DNA from: Oscillibacter ruminantium GH1
Lineage (GTDB): Bacteria > Bacillota > Clostridia > Oscillospirales > Oscillospiraceae
Length of the DNA: 64,000 nt
NCBI RefSeq assembly: GCF_000307265.1
Contig: NZ_DF158898.1
Coordinates: 352,165 to 416,164, forward strand
Direction of reading: 5' to 3'
The first letter of the stretch is position 1. Each line of letters opens with the position of its first letter. The notes under the pieces were generated by a model, which saw nothing but the letters and a program-made list of their open reading frames with translations, was not told the DNA's origin and did not search any database. Shown piece after piece: positions 18,336 through 27,237 of the stretch. A program made the translations under genes and the position numbers.

Positions 18336-19206
18336 GATCCTCGCCTCCTTCCTTCCGGATGTGCAGAAGGCTCAAAATCCCCAGCTTCCGGTCTGATGAT
18401 TCTTTCTCCTGCGGCAGTAACTCATTGCGCAGGAGATTTTCCAATGTCTCCGGCATCAGATGCCGCTTCAGCATCCCGCCGATGGCCACAGAGATGGACC
18501 CCGTTTCTTCCGAGACGATCACCACCACAGCGTCGGAATTCTCACTCATGCCGATACCTGCCCGATGCCGCATACCAAGGTCACGGGACAGATTCACGTT
18601 TTTGCTCAGCGGAAGCATACATCCCGCGCCTAAAATACGGCCTTTGCGAACAATGACCGCGCCATCGTGCATGGGGGCTTTCACAAAGAAGATATTTTTC
18701 AAAAGTTCGTTGGATACGTCCGCGTTTAGAATCGTGCCGCTGCGAACCATATCGTCCAGCATGATCTCCCGCTCGAACACGATGAGCGCACCGGTTCGGG
18801 ATTTGGACATCTCTGTACAGGCCAGAACGGTCTGTCCGACCATGCGTTCCAGAGCGCTCTGCGTCTCTCCCTTTGTGAAAAACAACGCCAGACGGCGGCT
18901 GCCCACCTGCTCCAGCACCCGGCGGATTTCGGGCTGGAATAGAATGATAAGGGCCAGAACGCCCCACTCCACCATGCGGCCCATGATATAGCTGATACCG
19001 TTGAGATGGAAAATGGAAGACAGCCACAGCACCGCCAAAAAGATCAGCACGCCTTTCAGGAGGTTTGCCACCCGAGAGGTCTTGACGAATTTTAACAGCT
19101 TGTACAAAACAATAGCCATAAGCAGGACATCCAGAATATCCGTGATCTCAATGGTCATCAGATATCGGACGATCTCGCCCAGCAGGACTGAGAGCTTCGC
19201 GCTCAT
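18325..19206 (-). CDS. cdaA: Diadenylate cyclase (c-di-AMP synthase)
   Basis: A 293-residue membrane enzyme joining two ATP into c-di-AMP. Three N-terminal spans (within ~20-95) lead to the DAC domain with DGA at 181-183 and RHR at 213-215, both catalytic. It is the first gene of the operon cdaA-cdaR-rseC and has a strong vegetative promoter at 19301-19329. The start used is ATG at 19204-19206; the Shine-Dalgarno site (GGAAGG) is rather far, about 12 bases. Confidence 0.96.
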   Translation of the reverse strand: MSAKLSVLLGEIVRYLMTIEITDILDVLLMAIVLYKLLKFVKTSRVANLLKGVLIFLAVLWLSSIFHLNGISYIMGRMVEWGVLALIILFQPEIRRVLEQVGSRRLALFFTKGETQSALERMVGQTVLACTEMSKSRTGALIVFEREIMLDDMVRSGTILNADVSNELLKNIFFVKAPMHDGAVIVRKGRILGAGCMLPLSKNVNLSRDLGMRHRAGIGMSENSDAVVVIVSEETGSISVAIGGMLKRHLMPETLENLLRNELLPQEKESSDRKLGILSLLHIRKEGGEDHGE

Positions 19207-19300
19207 AATTGCATCAGCTTCCTTCCCTGGTCGGGATGGCTCCCGGTAAGCGGCGCGGACCGCGGCGCACAGGGAACGCCCAAATTACAAGAATGCTTAT

Positions 19301-19329
19301 ATTATATAAAAAATAGTGAGAGATTGCAA
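19301..19329 (-). promoter_or_regulatory. Sigma-A promoter of cdaA operon
   Basis: On minus, TTGCAA (19324-19329), a 17-base spacer, then a perfect TATAAT (19301-19306). The predicted start of transcription is near 19294, giving a leader of about 90 nt to cdaA. Confidence 0.8.
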
Positions 19330-19397
19330 GGTAAACTACGCCAAAATTCATAGTATGTTCACTGCTTTTCAGGTTTTTTCCTCCAAACGCGGCCTTG

Positions 19398-19429
19398 CCT
19401 CCCGCGCCCGGTTTTCAGGGCGTGGGAGG
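19398..19429. terminator. GC-rich hairpin after the cysteine desulfurase gene
   Basis: A 12-bp stem with one G-T pair (19398-19409 with 19418-19429) lies about 10 bp beyond the desulfurase stop. It has no T tract on either strand, so it is a weak terminator or an mRNA 3' stabiliser. Confidence 0.4.
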
Positions 19430-19440
19430 CTTTGTCGAAA

Positions 19441-20577
19441 TCAGGCGGAAAGGCGCTTCAGAATTTCGGGGAGAGCAGTCAGCAATTGGCTTACCTCTTC
19501 TACCCGGTTGAACACGGAGAAACTGAGACGGACCGTTCCGCTTTCCAGCGTCCCAGCGGTGCGATGGGCCAAAGGCGCGCAGTGCATTCCGGCGCGAACC
19601 GCGTAACCTTCCTCCGCCAGAGCGTTGCCCACCAGCTCGGAATCCAGTCCCTCTGGGACGAAGCTGAGAACACCGGTCTGGGAGAACAGATCCCGCCGTG
19701 CGCACACACTGATGCCGGGAATCTGCCGCAATCCCTCGGACGCACGCAGAGCCAGCTGCCGCTCGTGCATACAGATGGTGTCCTCTCCCAGTCTGCGGAC
19801 AAAGCGGACGCCTTCCAGCAGCCCCGCAATGCCCGGCACATTGTGGGTTCCGGCCTCCAGCCGGTCCGGCAGGAACTCCGGCATATCCTGCTGGAGCGAT
19901 ACGCTGCCGGTACCGCCTTCTATCAGGGGACTTGTCTCTGTCTTTTCGCAGCAGAGCAGAACGCCGGTACCTTGTGGGCCATAAAGTCCTTTGTGGCCCG
20001 GCATCGCAATGAATGCAGCCCCCAGTGCCGTCATATCCAGCGGCAGCATTCCGGCAGACTGGGATGCATCGATGATAAAGGGGACGTCATTTTTCCGGCA
20101 GATGGCGGCTATGGCCTCCACCGGCTGAACAGCTCCGAAAACGTTGGACACATGGGTACAGATTACCGCGTCGATATCCGGCGTAATCTCCTTTTCAAAT
20201 GCCTCCACCGTCATGTCTGGCTGGAACAACGGCGCGCTCGCCACGCGAATATCCGCGCCCAACGCCGCCAGCGGACGGGTGACGGCGTTATGCTCATATC
20301 CGGAGATTACAACCTTTCCCCCGTAGGGGACCAGACTTTTAATGGCGATATTCAGTCCGTGGGTAGCGTTCATGGTGAACACCACCCGCTCCGGCTCCGA
20401 TACGTGAAAAAGCTCGGCCAGTTCTGTGCGGCAGGAGAACAGTGTTTCCGCCGCCCGCATGGCTTCGGGATAGCCACCCCGTCCGGGAGAACTCATCTCC
20501 CGCAGGGCCGTCTCCATCGCGCGGCCCACCGCCACTGGTTTTTGGAAGCTGGTGGCCGCGCTGTCCAGATAGATCAT
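19441..20577 (-). CDS. Cysteine desulfurase-like PLP enzyme (class V aminotransferase fold)
   Basis: A 378-residue protein starting MIYLDSAATSFQKP. It has THVSNVFGAVQPVE, the PLP aspartate in FIIDASQSAG and the Schiff-base lysine in MPGHKGLYGPQGTG. This is the family that takes sulfur or selenium from Cys/Sec, similar to the EF2568-type desulfurase-like group. The start at 20575-20577 is chosen because AGGAGG lies 6 bases before it; the ATG five codons upstream overlaps that site. The DUF3343 gene just upstream is a likely thiol carrier partner. A 10-bp GC-rich hairpin (20640-20662) separates the two. Confidence 0.9.
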   Translation of the reverse strand: MIYLDSAATSFQKPVAVGRAMETALREMSSPGRGGYPEAMRAAETLFSCRTELAELFHVSEPERVVFTMNATHGLNIAIKSLVPYGGKVVISGYEHNAVTRPLAALGADIRVASAPLFQPDMTVEAFEKEITPDIDAVICTHVSNVFGAVQPVEAIAAICRKNDVPFIIDASQSAGMLPLDMTALGAAFIAMPGHKGLYGPQGTGVLLCCEKTETSPLIEGGTGSVSLQQDMPEFLPDRLEAGTHNVPGIAGLLEGVRFVRRLGEDTICMHERQLALRASEGLRQIPGISVCARRDLFSQTGVLSFVPEGLDSELVGNALAEEGYAVRAGMHCAPLAHRTAGTLESGTVRLSFSVFNRVEEVSQLLTALPEILKRLSA

Positions 20578-20639
20578 AGTCAACCTCCTCATAAATTTTT
20601 AAGCAGGGGCCGCCATTCCAAATTCAGGCGGTCTCCGTA

Positions 20640-20662
20640 GCCCGGCGGCAATGCCGCCGGGC
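20640..20662. repeat. GC-rich hairpin between DUF3343 gene and desulfurase gene
   Basis: A perfect 10-bp inverted repeat (20640-20649 with 20653-20662), AAT loop, no T tract. It could slow or attenuate transcription into the desulfurase gene, or tune mRNA stability. Confidence 0.5.
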
Positions 20663-20667
20663 CGGGT

Positions 20668-20919
20668 TTACAGGGGCACTTCCACGTACTTTCCGTGTTG
20701 AAGCAGATATAGTTTCGTAGGGTAAAATCCCGCGCCGCGAAGAATCGCCAACGCGGGACGCACCACCCCACCGGTCAACTCCACAGCATACGCGCAGCCC
20801 CGGTCGCTCAATTCCCGGGGCGCGCGGAAGATGCGCGTCCGGATACCCGCTGCTGTCAGCACTCTCTCCATCCGTTGGGCGTAGGTCACAGAACGGGCGA
20901 TAATCCAGTATTGTTCCAC
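20668..20919 (-). CDS. DUF3343 putative Se/S carrier-like protein
   Basis: An 83-residue protein with a conserved cysteine in DRGCAYAVELTGG, the hallmark of DUF3343 small proteins that often pair with cysteine desulfurases or TusA/YedF-like proteins and may carry sulfur or selenium. The GTG at 20917-20919 is preferred as start because GAGGAGGA lies 6 bases before it; another GTG two codons upstream is too near. The role is inferred from neighbourhood. Confidence 0.8.
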   Translation of the reverse strand: MEQYWIIARSVTYAQRMERVLTAAGIRTRIFRAPRELSDRGCAYAVELTGGVVRPALAILRGAGFYPTKLYLLQHGKYVEVPL

Positions 20920-20967
20920 GGACACTCCTCCTCTCCAAATATCTTATGCAAAGGATCTAACGACGTG

Positions 20968-20999
20968 AAAAAAGAGATCCGTCCTCTCAGACGGATCTC
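20968..20999 (-). terminator. Terminator after ispF
   Basis: On minus, a 10-bp stem (20990-20999 with 20974-20983) followed by TTTTTT, 14 bp beyond the ispF stop codon. Confidence 0.88.
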
Positions 21000-21012
21000 C
21001 AGTGAGCAATCT

Positions 21013-21495
21013 CTATTCCTTTTCCAGCAGCACCACGGCCTGCGCCGCCATACCGGAGCCGTCCCCCGTGAAGCCGAGGCCTTCCTCCGTGGTGGCCTTC
21101 ACATTCACCTGTTCCCGATCCACACCCAAAGCGGCGGCCAGATTTTCCTCCATCCGCTCCCGGTACGGGGCGATTTTCGGGCGCTGGGCAATCAGCGCGG
21201 CATCCACATTAACAACCGCGAAACCCCGCTCCCTCAAAAGTGCCGCAACCCTGCGCAAAAGATCAAGGCTGTCTGCCCCTGCGTACTGCGGATCGGTATC
21301 GGGAAACAGCTTTCCGATATCCCCCAGCTTTGCCGCGCCTGACAGAGCGTCCATCACTGCGTGGGTCAGCACATCCGCGTCGGAATGGCCCAGCAGCCCT
21401 ATTTCCCAAGGGATTTCCACGCCGCCCAAAATCAGCTTTCGTCCCTCTGTCAGCCGATGGACATCGTAGCCCTGTCCAATTCGCAGCCTTGTCAT
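21013..21495 (-). CDS. ispF: 2-C-methyl-D-erythritol 2,4-cyclodiphosphate synthase
   Basis: A 160-residue MEP-pathway enzyme. It starts [15 protein letters not shown] (metal Asp and His), with [13 protein letters not shown] and [12 protein letters not shown], all family signatures. It overlaps ispD by 4 bp, so the two consecutive-branch enzymes are translated together. Confidence 0.96.
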   Translation of the reverse strand: MTRLRIGQGYDVHRLTEGRKLILGGVEIPWEIGLLGHSDADVLTHAVMDALSGAAKLGDIGKLFPDTDPQYAGADSLDLLRRVAALLRERGFAVVNVDAALIAQRPKIAPYRERMEENLAAALGVDREQVNVKATTEEGLGFTGDGSGMAAQAVVLLEKE

Positions 21496-22223
21496 ATCCG
21501 ATCCTCTCTCGCGTCCAAAATCGCCTCCGCCACAATAAAATCCAGTGGTGTGGTGATCTTCAGGTTCTCTTCGTCGCCGTCAATCAAGTACACAGCCTTT
21601 CCCAGCCGCTCCACGGCGGAGCAGTCATCCGTCAACGCCGCGCCGGCTTCCAGCGCGGATTGAAGCGCCGCCTTCAATAGGTTTGCCTCAAACACCTGAG
21701 GCGTCTGCACAGCCATCAGCGCACTGCGGTCCAGCGTTTGCGTGACCAGCCCATCTTGGACTGTCTTTACAGTGTCTTTCACGGGAATTGCCGGTGCCGC
21801 GGCATTGCACCGGGCCGCTTTTTCAATCACACCGTCAATCAGCTCCGGCGTGACCAGTGGGCGGGCCCCGTCCTGCACCGCCAGAAGCTCCGTTTTCTCG
21901 TCCGCTTCCAGCGCCGCCAAAAGAACGGAGTGCTCCCGGGACTCACCACCCCGGATCACCTTGGCGCACTTTGTAATTTCATATGTACGGCACAGATCGG
22001 AAAACGGCAGAATGTCCGTTTCCCGGGCGGCGACAACAATGGAGTCTACCCACTGCGCCTGCTGCAAAGCCATCAGCGTCCGAGCCAGAACGGGGACGCC
22101 GTCAAGCTCCTCCAGCAGCTTGTTGATGCCCTCTCCCATCCGGGAGGAGCTTCCCGCAGCGGCGACAATCGCCGTGCAAAAGGGGCGCTGTGCGTCCCTG
22201 AATTTATGAAAGAAACGGCCCAT
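21492..22223 (-). CDS. ispD: 2-C-methyl-D-erythritol 4-phosphate cytidylyltransferase
   Basis: A 243-residue enzyme forming CDP-ME from MEP and CTP. The nucleotide-binding loop [13 protein letters not shown] is followed by [26 protein letters not shown], and PVKDTVK. The start at 22221-22223 ([11 protein letters not shown]) has AGGAAAGGGG upstream; the frame stays open 16 codons further without a better site. Confidence 0.95.
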   Translation of the reverse strand: MGRFFHKFRDAQRPFCTAIVAAAGSSSRMGEGINKLLEELDGVPVLARTLMALQQAQWVDSIVVAARETDILPFSDLCRTYEITKCAKVIRGGESREHSVLLAALEADEKTELLAVQDGARPLVTPELIDGVIEKAARCNAAAPAIPVKDTVKTVQDGLVTQTLDRSALMAVQTPQVFEANLLKAALQSALEAGAALTDDCSAVERLGKAVYLIDGDEENLKITTPLDFIVAEAILDAREDRI

Positions 22224-22248
22224 GCCGGTCCCCTTTCCTATGTCGGTT

Positions 22249-22728
22249 TTATCCTTCCATGGCTCCGTCAAGCCGCTGCTCCACCTGTTCGTAATTTCCG
22301 ACTCCGGTAAGCACGATCTCGGAGATTAAAATCTGCTTGGCGTTGTGAAGCATCTTTCGCTCTCCGGTAGAAAGCCCCCGCTCTTTGTCCCTGCGTGTCA
22401 GACTCTTGATGACCCGGGCCAGTTCATAGAGATCCCCGCTTTTTAGCCGCTGAAGATTCTCCCGATAGCGCTTGTTCCAGTTGGTGTTGTTGTCGGTTTC
22501 CATAGTGGGGAGCGCATTGAGCATATCCTCCACCGTTTTTCGGTCCGACACAGGGCGAAGACCAATCACATCGCTGTTTGCCGTTGGGATTTTCAAAAGC
22601 AGGCCGCCCACCAGCATCTTGAAGACATAATAATCCTGCGCCGCACCGCCGATCTTTTCGTTGACGATACTGTCAATCACTCCGGCACCGTGCATGGGAT
22701 GGACTACCATATCTCCGACACTGAACAT
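22249..22728 (-). CDS. carD: CarD family transcription regulator
   Basis: A 159-residue protein starting MFSVGDMVVHPMHGAGVI, the Tudor-like RNA-polymerase-interacting domain of CarD/TRCF, followed by a helical C-terminal domain with WNKRYRENLQRLKSGD. CarD proteins stabilise open promoter complexes at rRNA and stress genes. The gene is first in carD-ispD-ispF and has its own strong promoter. Confidence 0.93.
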   Translation of the reverse strand: MFSVGDMVVHPMHGAGVIDSIVNEKIGGAAQDYYVFKMLVGGLLLKIPTANSDVIGLRPVSDRKTVEDMLNALPTMETDNNTNWNKRYRENLQRLKSGDLYELARVIKSLTRRDKERGLSTGERKMLHNAKQILISEIVLTGVGNYEQVEQRLDGAMEG

Positions 22729-22795
22729 TTCAGTCTCCTTTCCTGCCCCTGTATATCTCCCCGTATTTGTTTAAATTTCAAAGAATCACAAATGA

Positions 22796-22824
22796 ATTAT
22801 AGCACATTTTTATTGTTTTTACAA
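22796..22824 (-). promoter_or_regulatory. Sigma-A promoter of carD-ispD-ispF
   Basis: On minus, TTGTAA (22819-22824), a 17-base spacer ending TGC (extended -10), then TATAAT (22796-22801). Transcription should start near 22789, about 60 nt before carD. Confidence 0.82.
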
Positions 22825-22863
22825 GTATTTTCCAAAAAATGTTCTTTAAGAAGCAAGAAATAA

Positions 22864-22905
22864 CAAGAACCCGTCTTTCAAACAAACGTGAAAGACGGGT
22901 TCTTG
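22864..22905. terminator. Terminator after the CoA-transferase gene
   Basis: A 17-bp perfect stem (22864-22880 with 22889-22905) with an 8-base loop lies 15 bp past the stop codon at 22920. On minus the tail is only moderately T-rich (TTATTTCTT). Confidence 0.75.
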
Positions 22906-22919
22906 AATAAAGAAGAATC

Positions 22920-24266
22920 TTATTTCTTGTTGGACTGACGCCAGATGTGCATTTTCTCTGCCTCAGCAATCAGCTGATCCCGGAACTGAGGATGGGCGAT
23001 ATTGATGATAGACTCTGCCCGTTGCCATGTGGACATACCCTTTACGTTCACCTTGCCGTACTCTGTAACCAGATAGTTCAGGTTTGTGCGGGTTGCGGTA
23101 ACGATAGAGCCTTCCAACAGAGTAGGACGGATGCGGGATTTCAGCTCGCCGCTCTTCTTGTCCTTAAAGGCCGAGGAACAGCAGATGAAACTCTTGCCGC
23201 CCTTGGACAGGTATGCGCCCAAAACAAAGTCCTGCTGACCGCCCGCGCCGGAAATATGGCCGGTACCGGAGGACTCGGAGGACACCTGTCCGAATAGGTC
23301 AATATCCACTGCGCCGTTAATAGAGATAAAGTTGGGAATCTGAGAGACGCGCGCCACGTCATTGACATAGTCCACCGGCGCAACCATGCACTCAGGGTTG
23401 CCATCCAGGAAGTCATAGAGTTTCCGGGTGCCGGCGGCGAACGCATAGGTCTGACGGCCCTTGTCAAAGGGCTTGTGAATGCCGGTAATCTTGCCGGCCT
23501 TGGCCATATCTACGAACGCATCCACGTACATCTCCGTATGGATGCCCAGATCTTTCAGATCGGACTCAGCAATCATCTTGCCCACAGCGCCGGGCATGGA
23601 GCCAATTCCCAGCTGGAGGCAGGCCCCGTTGGGGATCTCCTCCATCACCAGCTTCGCAACAGCCATGTCTGTATCGCTGGGCTGCACAGGACCGCCCATC
23701 TCGTCCAGCGGCTTGTTGTCGCCTTCCACGATCATATCCACATCGTCGATGTGAACGCAGTTTTCAAACCCGCCGAAGCAGTACGGCATGGAGGTGTTCA
23801 CCTCCAGAATGATGCACTTGGCCCGCTCACAGGCAGCCTTCAGATGGGTTCCGTTGGGGCCGAAGTTGAACCAGCCATGGCTGTCCATGGGGCTAACCTG
23901 CATCATGAGAACGTCAATATCGTCCAGATTCTCCCGATAATAGCGGGGCAGCTCGGAATAGCGGATCGGGCAGTAAAATGCCAGCCCCTCCTTGATCATC
24001 TTCCGCTCAATGCCGCTCATGTGCCAGGAGTTCCATGTAAAGTGCTTCGCCGCATCCGGTATGTCCGCAATGGCGGGACGGCGGGTCAGAATACCACCGC
24101 GAACCTTCACATCGGTCAGCTCGCCCATGCGCTTCGCCAACGCCTTGTCCAGAGCGTCCACCGTGCATACGCACCAGCCATAGTCCACCCAGTCTCCGGA
24201 CTTAATGACCTTGACGGCCTCATCCGCCGTGGTCAGCTTCTGCTTGTATATCTCCTGATAGCTCAT
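22920..24266 (-). CDS. but: Butyryl-CoA:acetate CoA-transferase (acetyl-CoA hydrolase/transferase family)
   Basis: A 448-residue enzyme that moves CoA from butyryl-CoA to acetate, the last step of butyrate formation in many gut Clostridia. Family features include [12 protein letters not shown], a Gly-rich CoA loop ([13 protein letters not shown]), FGQVSSES with the likely catalytic Glu, and [20 protein letters not shown]. The related 4-hydroxybutyrate CoA-transferase is the main alternative and cannot be excluded by eye. It stands alone with its own promoter, an upstream 17-bp palindrome and a terminator, which suggests high, regulated expression. Confidence 0.88.
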   Translation of the reverse strand: MSYQEIYKQKLTTADEAVKVIKSGDWVDYGWCVCTVDALDKALAKRMGELTDVKVRGGILTRRPAIADIPDAAKHFTWNSWHMSGIERKMIKEGLAFYCPIRYSELPRYYRENLDDIDVLMMQVSPMDSHGWFNFGPNGTHLKAACERAKCIILEVNTSMPYCFGGFENCVHIDDVDMIVEGDNKPLDEMGGPVQPSDTDMAVAKLVMEEIPNGACLQLGIGSMPGAVGKMIAESDLKDLGIHTEMYVDAFVDMAKAGKITGIHKPFDKGRQTYAFAAGTRKLYDFLDGNPECMVAPVDYVNDVARVSQIPNFISINGAVDIDLFGQVSSESSGTGHISGAGGQQDFVLGAYLSKGGKSFICCSSAFKDKKSGELKSRIRPTLLEGSIVTATRTNLNYLVTEYGKVNVKGMSTWQRAESIINIAHPQFRDQLIAEAEKMHIWRQSNKK

Positions 24267-24323
24267 GAAAAGTTCCTCCCCGTTTTTTCGTAGATACCAG
24301 CCTGTATTTGTAAGATTGTCAAT

Positions 24324-24352
24324 ATTGTAACATATTCATTTTTGAAATGCAA
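24324..24352 (-). promoter_or_regulatory. Sigma-A promoter of the CoA-transferase gene
   Basis: On minus, TTGCAT (24347-24352), a 17-base spacer ending TGT (extended -10), then TACAAT (24324-24329). GGGAGG 8 bases before the ATG completes a strong expression signal. Confidence 0.8.
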
Positions 24353-24387
24353 TCCAATCTGTGGGATTTGTTGTCATTTTTCGCAGT

Positions 24388-24404
24388 GCGTTGTCAGACA
24401 ACGC
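24388..24404. promoter_or_regulatory. 17-bp palindromic operator upstream of the CoA-transferase promoter
   Basis: GCGTTGTC-A-GACAACGC is a perfect 8-bp inverted repeat, 35 bp upstream of the -35 box and about 80 bp upstream of the predicted transcription start, a position typical of activator sites. A half site TTGTTGTCA lies nearer the promoter (24369-24375). The rest of this 383-bp gene-free stretch (24405-24581) shows nothing I can name. Confidence 0.55.
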
Positions 24405-24581
24405 AAAACTGCATGAAAAGAAGAAGAAACACTGCTTAACCCCTGCTTTTATTCATTAAAAAGCAGGAGGAAACCCGAGCAGCACCGCAGATCCTCGTCA
24501 GTTCCGCTTCAAACCCCGAAAATTTTCAGCAATTTGCCGAACGCCTTTTGATTGTTTTTTGACAAAACCCACAGCGCTTTA

Positions 24582-24619
24582 CAAAAAAGCGCTGAGAATG
24601 CTTTCGCATTCCCAGCGCT
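24582..24619 (-). terminator. Terminator after ispH-rpsA
   Basis: On minus, a 14-bp stem with a GAAA tetraloop (24606-24619 with 24588-24601, one G-T/A-C mismatch) followed by TTTTTTG, 30 bp past the stop codon. Confidence 0.88.
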
Positions 24620-24649
24620 CATGTTGCATATTAAACAGTGAAGGTCTGC

Positions 24650-26605
24650 TTACTCAGCATCGACGGGAGCATTTTCCTCAGCAGCAGGAGCCAGCAGCGC
24701 ACGAATAGACAGGGAGATCTTCTTCTTCTCCTCGTCCACAGCGATGATCTCAGCATCCACTTCCTGCCCCTCGCTCAACACGTCACCGGGCTTTTCAATG
24801 CGCCGGTCAGCGATCTGAGAGATGTGAATCAGGCCATCCACGCCGGGAACAACCTCGGCAAACGCGCCGAAGGTCATCAGCTTGACGATCCGAACAGTGG
24901 CCACATCGCCCACATGATACTTGCTCATAAACATATCCCAAGGATTGACGCTGCGATCCTTCACGCCCAGAGAGATCTTGTGCTTTTCGGGGTCAAAGGA
25001 AATGACATACACTTCCAGAGTGTCGCCCACCTTGCAGACCTCGGCGGGAGTCTTGATGCGGCTCCAGCTCAGCTCGGAGATATGAACCATTCCGTCCACG
25101 CCGCCGATGTCCACAAACACGCCGTAAGCGGTCATGGACTTCACGGTGCCGGTATAGTGCTTACCGACCTCGATGCTGTTCCAAACTTCCTCCTGCGCAG
25201 CCTTGCGGGCCTCGTCCGCCACAGAACGAATGGAACCCACCACGCGGCGGCGGGCACGATTCACCTCGGTAACGCGCAGCTGAACCTTGGACTTGACCAT
25301 GGTCTCCAGATCAGCGCCGCGGGGCATGCCGCTCTGAGAGGCGGGCACAAACACGCGCACACCCTTGACAGAAACCACGATACCGCCCTTGTTGACCTCG
25401 GTAACGATGCCTTCCATAACGGTCTTGTCCTCAACGGCCTGCTCGATGTTCTCCCAGACCTTGACAGCGTCCAGACGCTTCTTAGACAGTTCGGCAAAGC
25501 CTTCCACGTCGTTGACGCGGACAATATAGGCCTCGATCTCGTCGCCAACCTTCAGAATCTCCTCAGGCTTGACATTGGGATCGTCGCTCAGCTCGCTGGA
25601 CTTGATGTACGCGGCCTGCTTCGCGCCCACATCCACCTGAACCTCAGTGGGGCCAATGGCCGTGACGATGCCGGTTACCTTTTCCCCTGTATTTAAAGTC
25701 TTAAAAGATTGATTCAGCAGTTCCTCGAAGGATTCCTCGCCGTTTTCAGCGGTCTTGATTTCTTCACTCATCGTTGCATATACCTCCTTAATGATGCCCG
25801 CAGGCGTAGAGGCGCCGGCCGTAAGACCTGCAACAGAGCAACCATTGAAAAAATCCGGCGAGAGCTCGTCCGCCTTCTCGATTTGAAGGACGCGCGGGCA
25901 TCTCTCAATACAAATTTCCGTCAAATGTTTGGTGTTTGCACTTTTACGGTCTCCCACCACCACCATCGCGTCGACCTGTCCGGCAATGAATGCCGCCTCG
26001 GATTGACGCTTATGCGTAGCATTGCATATTGTATCAAATATTTTCGAGTTTGTACACTCTTTTTTTAAGATTTTTGCAGAAGTTTCAAAAAGTTCACGAA
26101 TACAGGTGGTCTGCGCCACCACGGTGACGGGAACCTCCCGCCGCCCGGAGTCCTCCGCCAGCCATGCCCAGACATCTTCCGGCCCGCTGAAAATCAGCGG
26201 ATGGGAGCAATAGCTGGCCACGCCCAGAATCTCCGGGTGGTGCGGCTCGCCAATAATGATACTCTGCCGTCCCTCCGCTTCCGCCTGCGCCACAAGGGAT
26301 TGAATGCGCTGTACATTGGGGCAGGCCGCGCTGACGCAGTGAATATTCCGCGCCTCCAGTGCGGCGACCACCTCACGCCGCTCTCCATGAGAGCGGAGCA
26401 CCACCGTCTCTCCTTCCCTCACGTCCTGAGGCACAGCGGCCTTTCGAACGCCCAAATCCTCCAGTTCCGCAATGACGTGGGTGTTGTGGATCAGATCGCC
26501 CAGCATGACGCAGCCGCCGCACTCTGCGGCGGTTTTTTTTGCCAACTCCACCGCGCGTTCGACCCCATAGCAGAATCCGGCGCTTTTTGCCAAAATCACT
26601 CGCAC
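24650..26605 (-). CDS. ispH-rpsA: Fused HMBPP reductase (IspH) and ribosomal protein S1
   Basis: A 651-residue fusion. Residues 1-~280 are IspH, the last MEP-pathway enzyme: iron-sulfur cysteines are seen in AGFCYGVERAV, SAACPNVQ and ICNATHKRQ, with HTHV-type histidines (LIHNTHVI) and HPE in PHHPEILG. Residues ~290-651 hold four S1 RNA-binding repeats (for example GDEIEAYIVRVND and GVDGMVHISELSWSRI). Such fusions are known in Clostridia. The start is GTG at 26603-26605 with GGAGGA upstream; a longer open frame runs to 27253 but lies antisense to reading in plsC. It overlaps plsC by 10 bp. Confidence 0.93.
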   Translation of the reverse strand: MRVILAKSAGFCYGVERAVELAKKTAAECGGCVMLGDLIHNTHVIAELEDLGVRKAAVPQDVREGETVVLRSHGERREVVAALEARNIHCVSAACPNVQRIQSLVAQAEAEGRQSIIIGEPHHPEILGVASYCSHPLIFSGPEDVWAWLAEDSGRREVPVTVVAQTTCIRELFETSAKILKKECTNSKIFDTICNATHKRQSEAAFIAGQVDAMVVVGDRKSANTKHLTEICIERCPRVLQIEKADELSPDFFNGCSVAGLTAGASTPAGIIKEVYATMSEEIKTAENGEESFEELLNQSFKTLNTGEKVTGIVTAIGPTEVQVDVGAKQAAYIKSSELSDDPNVKPEEILKVGDEIEAYIVRVNDVEGFAELSKKRLDAVKVWENIEQAVEDKTVMEGIVTEVNKGGIVVSVKGVRVFVPASQSGMPRGADLETMVKSKVQLRVTEVNRARRRVVGSIRSVADEARKAAQEEVWNSIEVGKHYTGTVKSMTAYGVFVDIGGVDGMVHISELSWSRIKTPAEVCKVGDTLEVYVISFDPEKHKISLGVKDRSVNPWDMFMSKYHVGDVATVRIVKLMTFGAFAEVVPGVDGLIHISQIADRRIEKPGDVLSEGQEVDAEIIAVDEEKKKISLSIRALLAPAAEENAPVDAE

Positions 26606-27237
26606 AGCGGTTTTCCTCCCACGGTCTGGCCGCCCAGTGCATAGGCCGCCGCCAAAACGCCGTCGGCAACCTGCTGAATCTCCTCCGCCGTGCCGTGCCG
26701 CCCGGTAATCTGGGGCTGATACGGTTCGCCGAAGATGATGCGAGTCTGATGGAACAGTTTCTTCTCCCCATCTACGAACACCGGGATCAGCGTGGCTCCG
26801 GTGCGAATTCCGATCATGGCCACGCCGCCGTGTGCGTGGGGTGGAAGCCCATCGGCATAGCCCACGCCGTTGCGGATGGTGGTTCCTTCCGGAAACATCA
26901 GCAAATTGTCGCCCGACTTGATAGCCTGCATGGCGGTCTTGACGGATTGGATATCGTTGTTCCCCCGGCTGACGGGGAACGCCCCCACTTTCCGTAAAAT
27001 CCAGCCCAAGACCGGATTGTGGAACAGCTCTTCTTTCGCCATGATGTGCAGTCGGTAATTCACCGGCAGATTCAGCGCTATCAGCACCGGGTCCCAGTCG
27101 CTGGAGTGGTTGGGGCAGAGGAGTGCGCCGCCGGAAGGCAGCTTGTCCATCCCCTCCACACTCACCGGGTGGAGGAGGCCCGCAATTAGACCCACAAAAT
27201 AGTAAATAAATACAAAAAAGCGATTCAACGGCTTCAT
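26596..27237 (-). CDS. plsC: 1-acyl-sn-glycerol-3-phosphate acyltransferase
   Basis: A 213-residue membrane-bound enzyme adding the second acyl chain in phosphatidic acid synthesis. The catalytic H-x4-D motif is NHSSDWDP (near residue 43), with FPVSRG and FPEGTTIRNG as the phosphate-binding motif. A hydrophobic N-terminus anchors it. It overlaps cmk by 4 bp and ispH by 10 bp. Confidence 0.93.
   Translation of the reverse strand: MKPLNRFFVFIYYFVGLIAGLLHPVSVEGMDKLPSGGALLCPNHSSDWDPVLIALNLPVNYRLHIMAKEELFHNPVLGWILRKVGAFPVSRGNNDIQSVKTAMQAIKSGDNLLMFPEGTTIRNGVGYADGLPPHAHGGVAMIGIRTGATLIPVFVDGEKKLFHQTRIIFGEPYQPQITGRHGTAEEIQQVADGVLAAAYALGGQTVGGKPLCE

Noticed and set aside
19432..20640. A 402-codon open frame on plus
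   Set aside because: Antisense shadow of the cysteine desulfurase gene.
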